This document shows positions 9,512 through 18,546 of a stretch of 64,000 nt of DNA, in pieces; position 1 is the stretch's first letter; every line of letters begins with the position of its first letter. The notes under the pieces were generated by a model. It did no database searches. It was not told the origin of the DNA and saw only the letters and a program-made list of their open reading frames with translations. Source of the DNA: Gluconobacter roseus NBRC 3990 (lineage in GTDB: Bacteria > Pseudomonadota > Alphaproteobacteria > Acetobacterales > Acetobacteraceae). Location of the stretch: positions 558,001-622,000 of the forward strand of contig NZ_BJLY01000001.1 in the NCBI RefSeq assembly GCF_006538885.1, written 5' to 3'. A program made the translations under genes and the position numbers.

Positions 9512-9856
9512 ATGAGCAGTCTGTTCATTTCTTCCGCCCAGGCCGCCGATGGTGGTGGCCTGCTGTCCAATCCGCAGGTGCTTCAGTTCGCCCCGATGAT
9601 TTTTATCTTCGTGGTGTTCTATTTCCTGCTCATCCGCCCCCAGCAGCAGCGCGCCCGCAAGCTGCGTGACGAGCAGGGCTCCCTGCGTCGCGGTGACCGG
9701 ATCGTAACGGCCGGCGGTATCGTCGGCGTCGTGCAGGCCACCCGTGATGACAGCGACGAAGTGGATGTCGAGATCGCCCAGGGCGTACGTGTGAAGATCG
9801 TCCGCAGCACGATCACGAACATCATGCCGCGCGACAAGCCCGCCAACGATTCCTGA
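9512..9856 (+). CDS. yajC: Preprotein translocase accessory subunit YajC
   Basis: 114-residue inner-membrane protein of the SecDF-YajC complex that assists the SecYEG translocon. One membrane helix (FAPMIFIFVVFYFLLI) is followed by the family signature RPQQQRARKLRDEQ and a cytoplasmic tail with GDRIVTAGGIVGVV. The ATG at 9512 gives the usual short periplasmic N-terminus; longer in-frame extensions upstream look unlike the family. secD is not next to it in this window. Confidence 0.93.
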   Translation: MSSLFISSAQAADGGGLLSNPQVLQFAPMIFIFVVFYFLLIRPQQQRARKLRDEQGSLRRGDRIVTAGGIVGVVQATRDDSDEVDVEIAQGVRVKIVRSTITNIMPRDKPANDS

Positions 9857-9884
9857 TCCGGTCTTCCAAAAGGCCCGTTCATGC

Positions 9885-9924
9885 AAAACGCCCCGCCCGG
9901 AAAACCGGACGGGGCGTTTTTTTT
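9885..9924. terminator. Bidirectional terminator between yajC and sodB
   Basis: Long hairpin: AAAACGCCCCG plus CCGG on the left pairs with CCGG plus CGGGGCGTTTT on the right around an AAAA loop, with one mismatched position. It is T-tailed on the plus strand and A-led on the left, so it serves the convergent yajC and superoxide dismutase genes. Confidence 0.9.
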
Positions 9925-9946
9925 ATTCTGATGAACCCGGAAGGGA

Positions 9947-10555
9947 TCAGGCAGACTTCAGCTCGGCTTCCGCGAACTCGTAGTTGGCGAGCTTGTCCAG
10001 ATAGTTCGTGATGTAGTCCGGACGACGGTTGCGGAAATCGAGGTAATAGGCGTGCTCCCACACGTCGAGGCCCAGCAGCGCCTTGCCCTGACCTTCGGCC
10101 AACGGGTTGGAGCCGTTTGCCGTCTTCGTGACAGCCAGCTTGCCGGACTTGTCCAGCACCAGCCAGGCCCAGCCGGAGCCAAACTGCGTCGTAGCAGCCT
10201 GCTTGAAGAGCTTCTTGAACTCTTCGACGGAACCGAAGTCTTCAGCGATCTTTTTTTCCAGACCGGTCGGGATCTGACCGCCCTTGGGGGACAGATTCTT
10301 CCAGAACAGGATGTGGTTCCAGTGCTGGCCTGCGTTGTTGAAGACCGGAGCGATCTCGGGCTTGCCGTAGGAGAATGCGATGATCTCCTCAAGCGTCTTG
10401 CCAGCCAGCTCCGGCTTGCTCTCAACAAAACCGTTCAGCGCCGTGACATAGGCCTGATGGTGCTTGTCGTGATGCAGTTCCAGCGTTTCCTGGCACATGC
10501 CGGCACCGGCGAGAGCGTTTTCTGCGTAGGGCAGGGGGGGAAGTTCAAAAGCCAT
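9947..10555 (-). CDS. sodB: Superoxide dismutase [Fe/Mn]
   Basis: 202-residue cytoplasmic superoxide dismutase that converts superoxide to hydrogen peroxide and oxygen. Metal ligands of the Fe/Mn family are present: His in ELHHDKHHQAYV, His in NNAGQHWNHILFWKNL, and Asp/His in LGLDVWEHAYYLDFRNRRPDY. FGSGWAWLV is also typical. AAGGAG lies 8 bases before the ATG. The Gln-containing NNAGQHWNH segment and overall wording favour the iron or cambialistic type, but metal choice cannot be fixed from sequence. Single gene, ending at the shared terminator with yajC. Confidence 0.94.
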   Translation of the reverse strand: MAFELPPLPYAENALAGAGMCQETLELHHDKHHQAYVTALNGFVESKPELAGKTLEEIIAFSYGKPEIAPVFNNAGQHWNHILFWKNLSPKGGQIPTGLEKKIAEDFGSVEEFKKLFKQAATTQFGSGWAWLVLDKSGKLAVTKTANGSNPLAEGQGKALLGLDVWEHAYYLDFRNRRPDYITNYLDKLANYEFAEAELKSA

Positions 10556-10623
10556 GATGTCACTCCTTGGCAGAATAAGACGAGGAGACCACCCTCAGGG
10601 ACGGTCGCTCCTGCATATCGTTC

Positions 10624-11496
10624 TCATTTATGGGGAAGATTGGCAACGCTGTGTTCCATCGCACCGATGAGGGCCGAATAATCCTCATTTGCGTGCTGAC
10701 GGTTCGAAAGGGCCAGTGCTTGATCGGCAACCGCCATGCCCGGCATGAATGCGCCGACCTTACGCCCGGCATCCAGCAGCAGTCCCATATCCTTGGACAT
10801 GAGCCGGGTCGGGAACTGGGATGGGAACTCGCGGTTCTGGCCCATCTTCAGCTTGCGTTTGTGATGCGGGCTGACAACGGCCACCTGCTGGAGCGTCTCG
10901 AACACGACATCGCGATCCAGCCCTGCGGCAAGCCCGTAGGTCACACCTTCTGCGATGATGTTGAGCGTGGCGCCCATCACACCGTTCACGACCAGCTTCA
11001 GTCGTGCCGCCGAACCGGCAGGACCGGCATGGATCGTCAGTTTTCCAATTACGTCCAGGACCGGCTGGGCGCGCTTGACCACGGCATCATCGCCGCCGAC
11101 CAGCATGACCAGATCACCCGTCTCGGCTTCAGGCGTGCTACCGGACATGGGAGCGTCGAGCAGTGAAAACCCATGTTCGGCAGCAAGCCTTGCGAAAGCG
11201 TCGGCCTGATCAGGAGAAACAGTAGACGTATCAAGGATAAGTTTGTCGGGTGTCAGTCCGGCAAGAGCACCGTTCTCACCATGAAGCGACTGGTTTTCCG
11301 CAGCGTCATTCGGCACACATAAAATGATGACATCCGCTGCTTCCGCGATGGCACGTGGCGATGGCAGCATTTCCGTCTCGTCTTTGCCGCCCGACGGGGC
11401 GAACGCCACAACCGGATAACCGGCTTTCCGAAGATTGGCCCCCATGCGCTGGGCCATGGCACCGTAACCGATAAAACCGATCTTTGGACTGGACAT
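10624..11496 (-). CDS. NAD(P)-dependent beta-hydroxyacid dehydrogenase family protein
   Basis: 290-residue member of the 3-hydroxyisobutyrate dehydrogenase family. It has the N-terminal Rossmann motif [17 protein letters not shown], the substrate segment [20 protein letters not shown] and the helix with the catalytic Lys region [16 protein letters not shown]. These enzymes act on beta-hydroxyacids or small semialdehydes such as tartronate semialdehyde, succinic semialdehyde and glyoxylate; the substrate here is open. The start at 11496 has AAGGAG nine bases upstream, better than the longer version. It is divergent from msrP by 80 bases. Confidence 0.87.
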   Translation of the reverse strand: MSSPKIGFIGYGAMAQRMGANLRKAGYPVVAFAPSGGKDETEMLPSPRAIAEAADVIILCVPNDAAENQSLHGENGALAGLTPDKLILDTSTVSPDQADAFARLAAEHGFSLLDAPMSGSTPEAETGDLVMLVGGDDAVVKRAQPVLDVIGKLTIHAGPAGSAARLKLVVNGVMGATLNIIAEGVTYGLAAGLDRDVVFETLQQVAVVSPHHKRKLKMGQNREFPSQFPTRLMSKDMGLLLDAGRKVGAFMPGMAVADQALALSNRQHANEDYSALIGAMEHSVANLPHK

Positions 11497-11576
11497 GGAA
11501 ACTGGCTCCTTGTGATGCGTTGCAACAGATTCACGCATCATGGGTGCCAGAGTTTCGCAAAATCCGGAAATTGATC

Positions 11577-12515
11577 ATGGTGCTTTTTCGCTATCCCCGT
11601 CCTCTGCCATCCGAGATCACTCCAAAGGAGATGTATCTCTCCCGGCGCAGTCTCATCGGCGGGGCCACAGCCCTGGGGGCGCTGACGACTGCGGCCCGTG
11701 CCGCCGCGCTTCAAACGCATTCCGGGCCCTATTCGGGGAGCCTCACGCCAACGCCTCACGATGACGTGACCCACTACAACAACTTCTATGAATTTGGTAT
11801 GGACAAGGGCGATCCGGCTGCACATTCGCAGGACTTTCATCCGCTGCCATGGACGCTCGAAATCACCGGACTGGTCCGAAAGCCTGTTCGGCTGGACATC
11901 GACCAGCTTTTGCATTCTCCGGCGATTGAAGAGCGCATTTACCGCATGCGCTGCGTGGAAGCCTGGTCCATGGTGATCCCCTGGGATGGCATTCCGCTTG
12001 CATCCCTTCTGAAGGACGCGGACCCGGACCCCAAAGCCACACATGTCGCTTTCGAGAGCGTTCTGCGCCCGTCAGAAATGCCCGGTCAGAACGAAGGTCT
12101 CTCAGGCATTCAGTGGCCTTATGTCGAGGGATTGCGGCTGGACGAAGCCATGAATCCGCTGACCCTGCTGGCGCTAGGAATCTATGGTGAGACCCTGCCG
12201 AACCAGAATGGCGCCCCCATCCGCCTCGTTGTTCCGTGGAAATATGGCTTCAAGGGCATCAAGTCGATCCAGCGCATTCGTCTGCTGGACCATGAGCCAC
12301 CAACGACGTGGAACAGACTTGCTTCGGACGAATACGGCTTCTACGCCAACGTCAATCCACAGGTCGATCATCCCCGCTGGAGTCAGGCGACGGAGCGCGT
12401 TATCGGGTCACATTCCCTGTTCGGTGCCACGCGACAGCCGACCCTGATGTTCAATGGTTACGGTGAGCAGGTCGCAGATCTGTATCGCGGCATGGATCTG
12501 CGGAAAAACTTCTGA
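11577..12515 (+). CDS. msrP: Protein-methionine-sulfoxide reductase catalytic subunit MsrP
   Basis: 312-residue periplasmic molybdoenzyme of the sulfite-oxidase fold that repairs oxidised methionine in envelope proteins. A Tat signal is visible ([22 protein letters not shown], residues 21-42, with RR at 23-24). The Mo-coordinating Cys is C126 in [35 protein letters not shown] is a strong family signature. The ATG at 11577 was chosen to give a normal-length Tat leader. Its stop overlaps the start of msrQ by one base, so the pair is translationally coupled. Confidence 0.95.
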   Translation: MVLFRYPRPLPSEITPKEMYLSRRSLIGGATALGALTTAARAAALQTHSGPYSGSLTPTPHDDVTHYNNFYEFGMDKGDPAAHSQDFHPLPWTLEITGLVRKPVRLDIDQLLHSPAIEERIYRMRCVEAWSMVIPWDGIPLASLLKDADPDPKATHVAFESVLRPSEMPGQNEGLSGIQWPYVEGLRLDEAMNPLTLLALGIYGETLPNQNGAPIRLVVPWKYGFKGIKSIQRIRLLDHEPPTTWNRLASDEYGFYANVNPQVDHPRWSQATERVIGSHSLFGATRQPTLMFNGYGEQVADLYRGMDLRKNF

Positions 12516-13141
12516 TGCCGGCTGACGAAGCGCGCGTCATTTCTCCTATGGGCGCAAAACTGAAGAAGCACTGGCGTGTCGTTTTTTATCCGCTTGGCAT
12601 GACACCGGCGCTCTGGCTCGTCTGGCAGGGTCAGCACGGCGCACTTGGTGCGGATCCGGTCAACGTCTTTGAGCGGTCACTGGGCCTGTGGGCTTTCCGA
12701 CTTTTGCTGGTCTGTCTGGCTCTCGCACCATTGAGACGTTTCACTGGCCTGAACCTGCTCCGGTACCGGCGCCTGACCGGCCTGCTGGCCTTTTTCTATG
12801 CCAGTCTGCATCTGCTGGCCTATGCCGGGCTGGACCACGGATTTGACTGGTCTGTGTTATGGACGGATGTCACACACCGCTATTTCATCATTTTCGGAAT
12901 GAGCGCGCTCTTCATGCTCATCCCGCTGGCGCAGACATCCAACATGTTCTCCATGCGTCTGCTAAAGCGACGCTGGAAGCTCCTGCACAGTCTGATCTTT
13001 CCAGCCGCTGTTCTGGCTGGAATACATTTCTTCCTGTCCTTCAAGACGCTGAACAGTGTCTCCGCACCGTACCTTGCGGCATTGGCCATCGTCCTGCTGA
13101 GCCGCTTCCTGCCGCGTTTTCAGGCAGGAAGCAGGCTCTAG
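12515..13141 (+). CDS. msrQ: MsrQ, heme-binding membrane partner of MsrP
   Basis: 208-residue inner-membrane protein (ferric-reductase-like transmembrane family) that passes quinone-derived electrons to MsrP. Several hydrophobic helices are present, with heme-ligand His candidates in ASLHLLAYAGLDHGFDW and LLHSLIFPAAVLAGIHFFLS; FTGLNLLRYRRLTGLLAF is typical of the family. The ATG overlaps the msrP stop in a TGATG arrangement. The convergent UDG-like gene ends 24 bases further on. Confidence 0.93.
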   Translation: MPADEARVISPMGAKLKKHWRVVFYPLGMTPALWLVWQGQHGALGADPVNVFERSLGLWAFRLLLVCLALAPLRRFTGLNLLRYRRLTGLLAFFYASLHLLAYAGLDHGFDWSVLWTDVTHRYFIIFGMSALFMLIPLAQTSNMFSMRLLKRRWKLLHSLIFPAAVLAGIHFFLSFKTLNSVSAPYLAALAIVLLSRFLPRFQAGSRL

Positions 13142-13165
13142 ACAACAGTTTTTCAGCAGAAAGGT

Positions 13166-13729
13166 TCAGGCTGTTGGACGTAATGCTGCGCGGATCTTGG
13201 GGGAGAGTTCCGTCAGCGCCGAACGACGCTGGGCCAGCATGTCGGACGGGAAGGGCTTTGTCGGGAAATGACATCCATCTGCCAGAAGCAGCCCATCGGG
13301 CAGGTGGGTAATTTCGCCGGGCCGGAAATCCAGTCGCGAGAGCGGAATTCCGCAAGCGCCCAGAACAGCAATATGGGCGCTGATCCCGAGCGTCAGGACC
13401 AGCTTGAGTCGGTGCATATTCTGCAGCTCCGTACAGAGCGCGGCGCTGCAGACTTCCAGCTCGGCAGGCAGAGCCAAAGGCTGGGGAGAAAGCGGCTGCA
13501 TGACGGTCGTAATCCGCCCGACGATGGAGTCCGGCCCGGCATTCGCAGCATCAAAAACGATCTGGTTGGCCTTCAGAAAGGACCCCAGAGTGCTTGTGGC
13601 TTCTTCCGGATCAAGACAGACGATCAGCAGTTCTGCCGATAATGGCCCGATGCCCGGCCGTACACCTTCCGACGAGGCAGGAGGTGAAGGCGGTGCGGTG
13701 ATCGTTCCGGTAGAAGCCCGAAGTGTCAT
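13166..13729 (-). CDS. Degenerate uracil-DNA-glycosylase-like protein
   Basis: 187-residue protein resembling the C-terminal half of family 5 (UdgB-like) uracil-DNA glycosylases: RLKLVLTLGISAHIAVLGACG, then FRPGEITHLPDGLLLADGCH. The two motifs that form the active site are altered. The N-terminal GLAPG-type motif reads IVCLDPE (36-42), and the HxSRxNTNTGR-type motif reads CHFPTKPF (153-160). The protein may therefore be an inactive or repurposed family member. It overlaps the upstream NYN gene by four bases (ATGA), implying coupled translation. The family assignment rests on motif resemblance only. Confidence 0.55.
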   Translation of the reverse strand: MTLRASTGTITAPPSPPASSEGVRPGIGPLSAELLIVCLDPEEATSTLGSFLKANQIVFDAANAGPDSIVGRITTVMQPLSPQPLALPAELEVCSAALCTELQNMHRLKLVLTLGISAHIAVLGACGIPLSRLDFRPGEITHLPDGLLLADGCHFPTKPFPSDMLAQRRSALTELSPKIRAALRPTA

Positions 13730-14334
13730 GAATCGCTGGTCTCGTCACTGTTGATATCGGCCGGATGACGAACGGGCCCCTGCCGCGTGGAATTGCGCGG
13801 CTCTGCCTGACGGCGTGTGAACGACGGCGCAATATCTGCCAGTTCAACGAACTGGTCTGCCTGACGTCGCAGGTCGTCCCCGATCATCGGGGGCGTCGAG
13901 CGCATCGAGGAAATGACCGTAACCCGGACCCCGCGCGCCTGCACCGCTTCCACGGCGCGCCGCAGGTCGGAGTCACCACTCACGATCACGGCATGATCGA
14001 GACGGCCGGCCTGCTCCAGAAGATCCACTGTCAGTTCGACATCCATGTTTCCCTTGATACGCCGTCTTCCTGAATGATCCGTAAACTCCCGCGCATTTTT
14101 CAGCACGAGATGATAGCCGTTATAGGCCAGCCAGTCGGTCAGGGGACGGAGAGGGGAATAATCGTCCGTCTCGGGCATGGCGGCGTAATAAAAGGCACGC
14201 TGGAAAAGACATTCGGATTCAAACAGTTTGCGCAGGCTGCGGAAATCGACTTCGAAACCTAGGTTGCGGGCTGCGTGGTGGAGGCTGGCGCCGTCGATGA
14301 AAAGGGCTGTGCGTTCGTTCTGGCGCAGAAGCAT
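13726..14334 (-). CDS. NYN/LabA-like PIN-fold domain protein
   Basis: 202-residue protein of the NYN (DUF88, LabA-like) family, a PIN-like fold often acting as a metal-dependent RNase. Acidic active-site residues are visible: Asp in ALFIDGASLHHA, Asp in KGNMDVELTVDLL, and the VIVSGDSDLRRAVEAVQARG motif. Residues 10-165 form the domain; the basic C-terminal tail (FTRRQAEPRNSTRQGPVRHP) is unstructured-looking. It is first in a two-gene unit with the UDG-like gene and divergent from rpoZ. The function in the cell is not known. Confidence 0.87.
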   Translation of the reverse strand: MLLRQNERTALFIDGASLHHAARNLGFEVDFRSLRKLFESECLFQRAFYYAAMPETDDYSPLRPLTDWLAYNGYHLVLKNAREFTDHSGRRRIKGNMDVELTVDLLEQAGRLDHAVIVSGDSDLRRAVEAVQARGVRVTVISSMRSTPPMIGDDLRRQADQFVELADIAPSFTRRQAEPRNSTRQGPVRHPADINSDETSDS

Positions 14335-14534
14335 AATGGTAATCCTGGTATGTAAAATGTTTTCCCCTGTGCGACAGGGGCAAAAGCTGCCTTCCAGCTG
14401 CGAACGAGCTTGGATGCACTCAGGTTCAATTCCGGAGGTGAGGCAGGTGCGGATTGCAATCGCATGAACCGCATGTTATTGCCAGCATTCTCTCTTATTT
14501 TATTCCTTAGTCTTACCCGAAGGGGGCCTGTCGC

Positions 14535-14930
14535 ATGGCGCGCGTAACCGTCGAAGATTGCATCGAGAAGGTTCCTAACCGTTTTGAACTGGTTCTGCTC
14601 GCTGCCCAGCGTGCACGCGGCCTGTCGCGCGGTGAGGAAATCCGTCTGGATCGTGAAAACGACAAGAACACGGTCGTTGCCCTGCGCGAAATCGCCGAAG
14701 ACAAGGTGAGCCTGCCCGTCCTTCGCGAAGGCATCATCCGCTCCTTGGCCCGTGCGCCGGAGCCGGAGCCTGTTGACGAAGAAGTGCTGGATCTTATCCC
14801 GACGGACCAGAACATTTTCGGTCTGCAGGATGTCTCCACCGAAGAAGAACATGCTCATATGGCCGAGAACATGTCCGCTGATGAAGCGGCAGCCATCGAA
14901 GCCGAACTGGGTGGCCGGGGTCGCCGCTGA
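14535..14930 (+). CDS. rpoZ: RNA polymerase omega subunit
   Basis: 131-residue omega subunit, which stabilises beta' during RNA polymerase assembly. The conserved N-terminal domain is complete: [28 protein letters not shown], then LRENDKN-like [16 protein letters not shown]. An acidic C-terminal tail of about 60 residues follows, as in many alphaproteobacteria. AGGGGG precedes the ATG. It is 36 bases upstream of rel, a common pairing that links omega to ppGpp control of RNA polymerase. Confidence 0.96.
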   Translation: MARVTVEDCIEKVPNRFELVLLAAQRARGLSRGEEIRLDRENDKNTVVALREIAEDKVSLPVLREGIIRSLARAPEPEPVDEEVLDLIPTDQNIFGLQDVSTEEEHAHMAENMSADEAAAIEAELGGRGRR

Positions 14931-14966
14931 TTTCTGCCAGGGTTCATTGAAAGGAGGACATGCTTC

Positions 14967-17264
14967 ATGCCTGATGCATCTCCTCCAAATGCGCTCTCGC
15001 CCGTAGCATCCGGCGATTTCAAACCGTCCATTGCCGGACTGCTTAGACGGATTGAAAGCTATGATCCGTCTGCCGATCTGTCCCGGATCGAAGCCGCCTA
15101 TGATGTTGCGGCCAATGCCCATAATGAGCAGCGCCGCGATAATGGCGATGCCTACATCACTCATCCCATCGCTGTCGCCAATATCCTTGCCGGTTTCCGC
15201 ATGGACGCAACGTCCATCATGGTGGGTCTGCTTCATGACACTGTTGAAGATACCGGCGTCTCCTGTGACTCCCTGAAAGCCCGTTTCGGCGAGGATGTTG
15301 CGGCTCTCGTCGATGGCGTGACGAAGCTCACCCGGCTTGAACTTCAGTCCGACCGTACCAAGCAGGCCGAGAACTTCCGCAAGCTCGTCCTGGCCATGTC
15401 GCGGGATATCCGTGTTCTGATCGTCAAGCTGGCCGACCGTCTGCACAACATGCGCACGTTGCATTATGTGCAGCGCACGGATCGCCGACAGCGTATCGCG
15501 CGCGAGACCATGGATATCTATGCGCCTCTCGCCGAGCGTATCGGTATGGATCGCGTCAAGACGGAGCTTCAGAACCTTTCCTTTGCCCAGCTTGAGCCCG
15601 AAGCCGACGCGACGATTCGAGCACGCCTGAACTTTCTGCGCGGGCAGGGGGCGGACGTTATCGAGCAGGTCCGTCAGGAACTGATGGCCCTGTGTGCCGA
15701 AACCGGGATCGACAAGGTCGAGGTTACGGGACGTGAGAAATCGCCCTATTCGATCTGGGAAAAGATGCAGCGCCGGAACGTGGCGTTCGAACAGCTTTCA
15801 GACATCATGGCGTTTCGTCTGCTCGTGCCGACGCGCGATGCCTGTTATATGGCGCTTGGAGCGATCCACGGCGCTTATCCGATGATCGCCGGGCGCTTCA
15901 AGGATTACATTTCCACGCCCAAGGCCAACGGATACCAGAGCCTTCATACCGGCGTGACCCTGCGTCATCCGCGCAACCAGAAGATCGAGGTCCAGATCCG
16001 GACCGCGGAAATGCACGATCTGGCTGAAAACGGTGTGGCGTCGCACTGGGCCTACAAGGAACATGCGACCCCGAGCGAGCGCGAAGCCGCTGCCCTGTCG
16101 TCTGCGTTCGGCGCTCCGACCCGCAAGCTGCGCTGGGTCCAGGATCTGCTGGAAATTCTCGAAGACAGTCAGGCTCCCGACGAGTTTCTTGAGAACACCA
16201 AGCTCGAGCTCTATCAGGACCAGGTTTTCTGCTTCACGCCCAAAGGGCAGCTGATTTCCCTGCCGCGCGGCGCAACGCCCGTCGATTTCGCCTACGCCGT
16301 GCACAGTCAGGTCGGCGATACCTGCGTGGGTGCGAAGGTCAATGGTCGCCTGATGCCTTTGCGGCATGAGCTGCAGAATGGTGATCAGGTCGAGATCATG
16401 ACGGCCCGTGGCGGCACGCCATCCCCGTCCTGGGAGCGCTTTGTCGCAACCGGCAAGGCGCGTGCCCGTATCCGGCGTTTCGTGGCGCAGCAGCAGCGTC
16501 AGGTCCATCTGGATAACGGCCGTGCTGCCATTGCCAAGGCCTTCCGTCAGGAGGGTGTGGACGGTTCTGAAAAAGTTCTCGACGGAATTCTTAAGGAACT
16601 GCGTCAGGCATCGGTGGAAGACCTGTACGTCTCGGTTGGAAACGGTCAGCTTGGCCCCAAGGATGTGGTCAATACGGCCTATCCGGAACTGCGTCAGAGT
16701 GTGCGTGCGCCGAGAATGGTGCCGGGCCTGTCTCCGCGTTTCGGCCAGTCCCTCATGCTCGGCGCAGGGCATGCGGGCTCCAAGAACACGGCCGCCCATT
16801 CAGGCAGTACGATCAAGGGAATCGGTTCAGGTATCGCCGTCAGCTTTGCGGGATGCTGCCGTCCGCTGCCAGGTGATCCGATCGTCGGGATCATCGCGCA
16901 GGGCAAGGGCGTGACCATCCATCGCCGCGGCTGCCAGAATCTGTCCAGCTTTGCCGATACGCCCGAACGCTTTCTGGAAGTGGACTGGGATTACGAGGCC
17001 CTTGGTCGCCGTCAGGGTGCGGAGCCTTATACGGCCCGTCTGTCCGTTGTGGCGGCCAACGAGCCTGAAGTCCTTGCGACGCTGACCAATGTTGCGGCCA
17101 AGCACAATGGCAGCGTCATCAACCTCAAGATCGTAAACCGCCAGCTCGATTTCATGGAAATCCTCGTGGATCTTGAAGTGAAGGATCTGCGCCATCTGTC
17201 ATCCCTGATCGCAGCGTTCCGCACGGCTGTAGGCGTCATGCAGGTCGAGCGCGCCAAGGGATGA
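14967..17264 (+). CDS. rel: Bifunctional (p)ppGpp synthetase/hydrolase Rel
   Basis: 765-residue stringent-response enzyme that makes and degrades (p)ppGpp. Domains in order: HD hydrolase (H66 in THP; H90-D91 with E94-D95 in LLHDTVEDTG, intact), synthetase (RFKDYISTPKANGYQSLHT; EVQIRTAEMHDLAENGVASHWAYKE), TGS (VFCFTPKGQLISLPRGATPVDFAY), a Cys-containing zinc-finger-like segment (VSFAGCCRPLPGDP, HRRGCQNL) and a C-terminal ACT domain. Both active sites look functional, so one enzyme probably does both jobs. AAAGGAGG lies upstream of the ATG. acpS starts 4 bases after its stop. Confidence 0.96.
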   Translation: MPDASPPNALSPVASGDFKPSIAGLLRRIESYDPSADLSRIEAAYDVAANAHNEQRRDNGDAYITHPIAVANILAGFRMDATSIMVGLLHDTVEDTGVSCDSLKARFGEDVAALVDGVTKLTRLELQSDRTKQAENFRKLVLAMSRDIRVLIVKLADRLHNMRTLHYVQRTDRRQRIARETMDIYAPLAERIGMDRVKTELQNLSFAQLEPEADATIRARLNFLRGQGADVIEQVRQELMALCAETGIDKVEVTGREKSPYSIWEKMQRRNVAFEQLSDIMAFRLLVPTRDACYMALGAIHGAYPMIAGRFKDYISTPKANGYQSLHTGVTLRHPRNQKIEVQIRTAEMHDLAENGVASHWAYKEHATPSEREAAALSSAFGAPTRKLRWVQDLLEILEDSQAPDEFLENTKLELYQDQVFCFTPKGQLISLPRGATPVDFAYAVHSQVGDTCVGAKVNGRLMPLRHELQNGDQVEIMTARGGTPSPSWERFVATGKARARIRRFVAQQQRQVHLDNGRAAIAKAFRQEGVDGSEKVLDGILKELRQASVEDLYVSVGNGQLGPKDVVNTAYPELRQSVRAPRMVPGLSPRFGQSLMLGAGHAGSKNTAAHSGSTIKGIGSGIAVSFAGCCRPLPGDPIVGIIAQGKGVTIHRRGCQNLSSFADTPERFLEVDWDYEALGRRQGAEPYTARLSVVAANEPEVLATLTNVAAKHNGSVINLKIVNRQLDFMEILVDLEVKDLRHLSSLIAAFRTAVGVMQVERAKG

Positions 17265-17268
17265 GCAC

Positions 17269-17721
17269 GTGATCCTCGGCATGGGAACGGACCTGTGCAT
17301 GATCTCGCGTATTGAACAGAGTGTCGAACGTTTCGGTGACCGCTTTCTCAAACGTGTTTTCACCGAGACTGAGCGAACCCACGCTGACCGCCTTTCGGGC
17401 GCTGCGCGGATGGGCAGCTATGCCAAGCGCTGGGCCGCGAAGGAAGCCTGTGCAAAAGCGCTGGGAACCGGTTTTGCAGAGGGCGTTCAGCTTCAGGACA
17501 TCGGGATCTGTAATGGCCCGAGCGGCGCGCCCGAACTGCGCCTTTCAGGCGGCGCGCAGAAGGCCCTTCAGCGACTGACGCCAGCAGGACAGGACACACA
17601 GCTTCTTGTCAGTCTGACCGATGATCCTCCCTTCGCTCTTGCGCAGGTCATTATCCAATCCGTTCCTCCGGGATCGACTGCACCGATTGAAGCGCTCGCC
17701 AACGCCGTCAAGCTGCGTTAA
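17269..17721 (+). CDS. acpS: Holo-[acyl-carrier-protein] synthase
   Basis: 150-residue enzyme that transfers 4'-phosphopantetheine from CoA to acyl carrier protein. The Mg-binding Asp lies in GMGTDLCMISRIEQ, and the second metal/CoA motif is KRWAAKEACAKALGTGF. The start is a GTG four bases beyond the rel stop. The C-terminus runs about 20-25 residues past the usual end. Placement before lepB-rnc-era is conserved in alphaproteobacteria. Confidence 0.95.
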   Translation: MILGMGTDLCMISRIEQSVERFGDRFLKRVFTETERTHADRLSGAARMGSYAKRWAAKEACAKALGTGFAEGVQLQDIGICNGPSGAPELRLSGGAQKALQRLTPAGQDTQLLVSLTDDPPFALAQVIIQSVPPGSTAPIEALANAVKLR

Positions 17722-17730
17722 GAGCGTCTC

Positions 17731-18546
17731 ATGACCAAGGAGAACAGGCCCGTGCAGGGTTCAGAAAGTGCTGGCGACAAGCCCGCACGCCGCGAAGAGA
17801 CGCTGGGCGAGAGCATCCGCTATTTCTGCGTGCTGCTTCTGGCTGTCTTCGCCGTGCGATCGCTTGTAGTGGAGCCTTTCAATATCCCGTCCGGCTCGAT
17901 GATCCCGACGCTTCAGATCGGCGATTTCGTGCTGGTTTCGAAGTTCAGCTACGGGTACTCGCGCTTCTCGTTCCCGTTCTCCCCGAATGTCTTCAGCGGC
18001 CGGATTCTAAGTTCCGAGCCTCATCGTGGTGATGTTGCGGTTTTCCGTTTCACGCGTGATACGTCGGTGGATTACATTAAGCGCATCATCGGCCTGCCCG
18101 GCGATCATATTCAGGTTACGGGCGGCAAGCTGATCCTCAATGGTATCGAAGTCCCCCGTACGTCACTGGGTCACTACGAAGTTTTAGACGAAAACAACCG
18201 TCTTCTCAGCGGCGACCGCTACCGCGAGAGCCTTCCCGGCAGTGCTGGGCGTCCGACCGTCGAGCACGACATCCTCAAACTGACGGATGAGGGCTTTGCC
18301 AACGACACGCCTGAATATGTCGTGCCGGAGGGTTCCTTCTTCGCCATGGGCGATGATCGTGACGACAGTGCCGACAGTCGTTTCCAGGGCGATGGGCCGG
18401 AGGATCTGGGTTTTGTCCCCATGCAGAATCTCGTTGGTCGCGCGCCTATCGTCCTGTTTTCCATGGATATGCGGCATCCGGCCTGGCAGTTCTGGTACTG
18501 GCCGACCGAGATTCGCTGGAACCGTTTTCTGCACTCCGTCACATGA
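17731..18546 (+). CDS. lepB: Signal peptidase I
   Basis: 271-residue inner-membrane serine protease that cuts signal peptides from Sec and Tat exports. One N-terminal membrane helix (IRYFCVLLLAVFAVRSLVV) precedes the catalytic Ser S56 in NIPSGSMIPTL and the general-base Lys K117 in VDYIKRIIGLPGD. Box E is FFAMGDDRDDSADSR. Its stop overlaps the rnc start by four bases. The cluster lepB-rnc-era is standard. Confidence 0.96.
   Translation: MTKENRPVQGSESAGDKPARREETLGESIRYFCVLLLAVFAVRSLVVEPFNIPSGSMIPTLQIGDFVLVSKFSYGYSRFSFPFSPNVFSGRILSSEPHRGDVAVFRFTRDTSVDYIKRIIGLPGDHIQVTGGKLILNGIEVPRTSLGHYEVLDENNRLLSGDRYRESLPGSAGRPTVEHDILKLTDEGFANDTPEYVVPEGSFFAMGDDRDDSADSRFQGDGPEDLGFVPMQNLVGRAPIVLFSMDMRHPAWQFWYWPTEIRWNRFLHSVT

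Noticed and set aside
14364-14380. Hairpin CCCCTGT/ACAGGGG between the NYN gene and rpoZ
   Set aside because: No T run after it on either strand in a position useful for a terminator; only 3-base loop; role not supported.
14259-15464. Minus-strand open frame of 401 codons across rpoZ and rel
   Set aside because: Antisense to well-defined genes; no motif.
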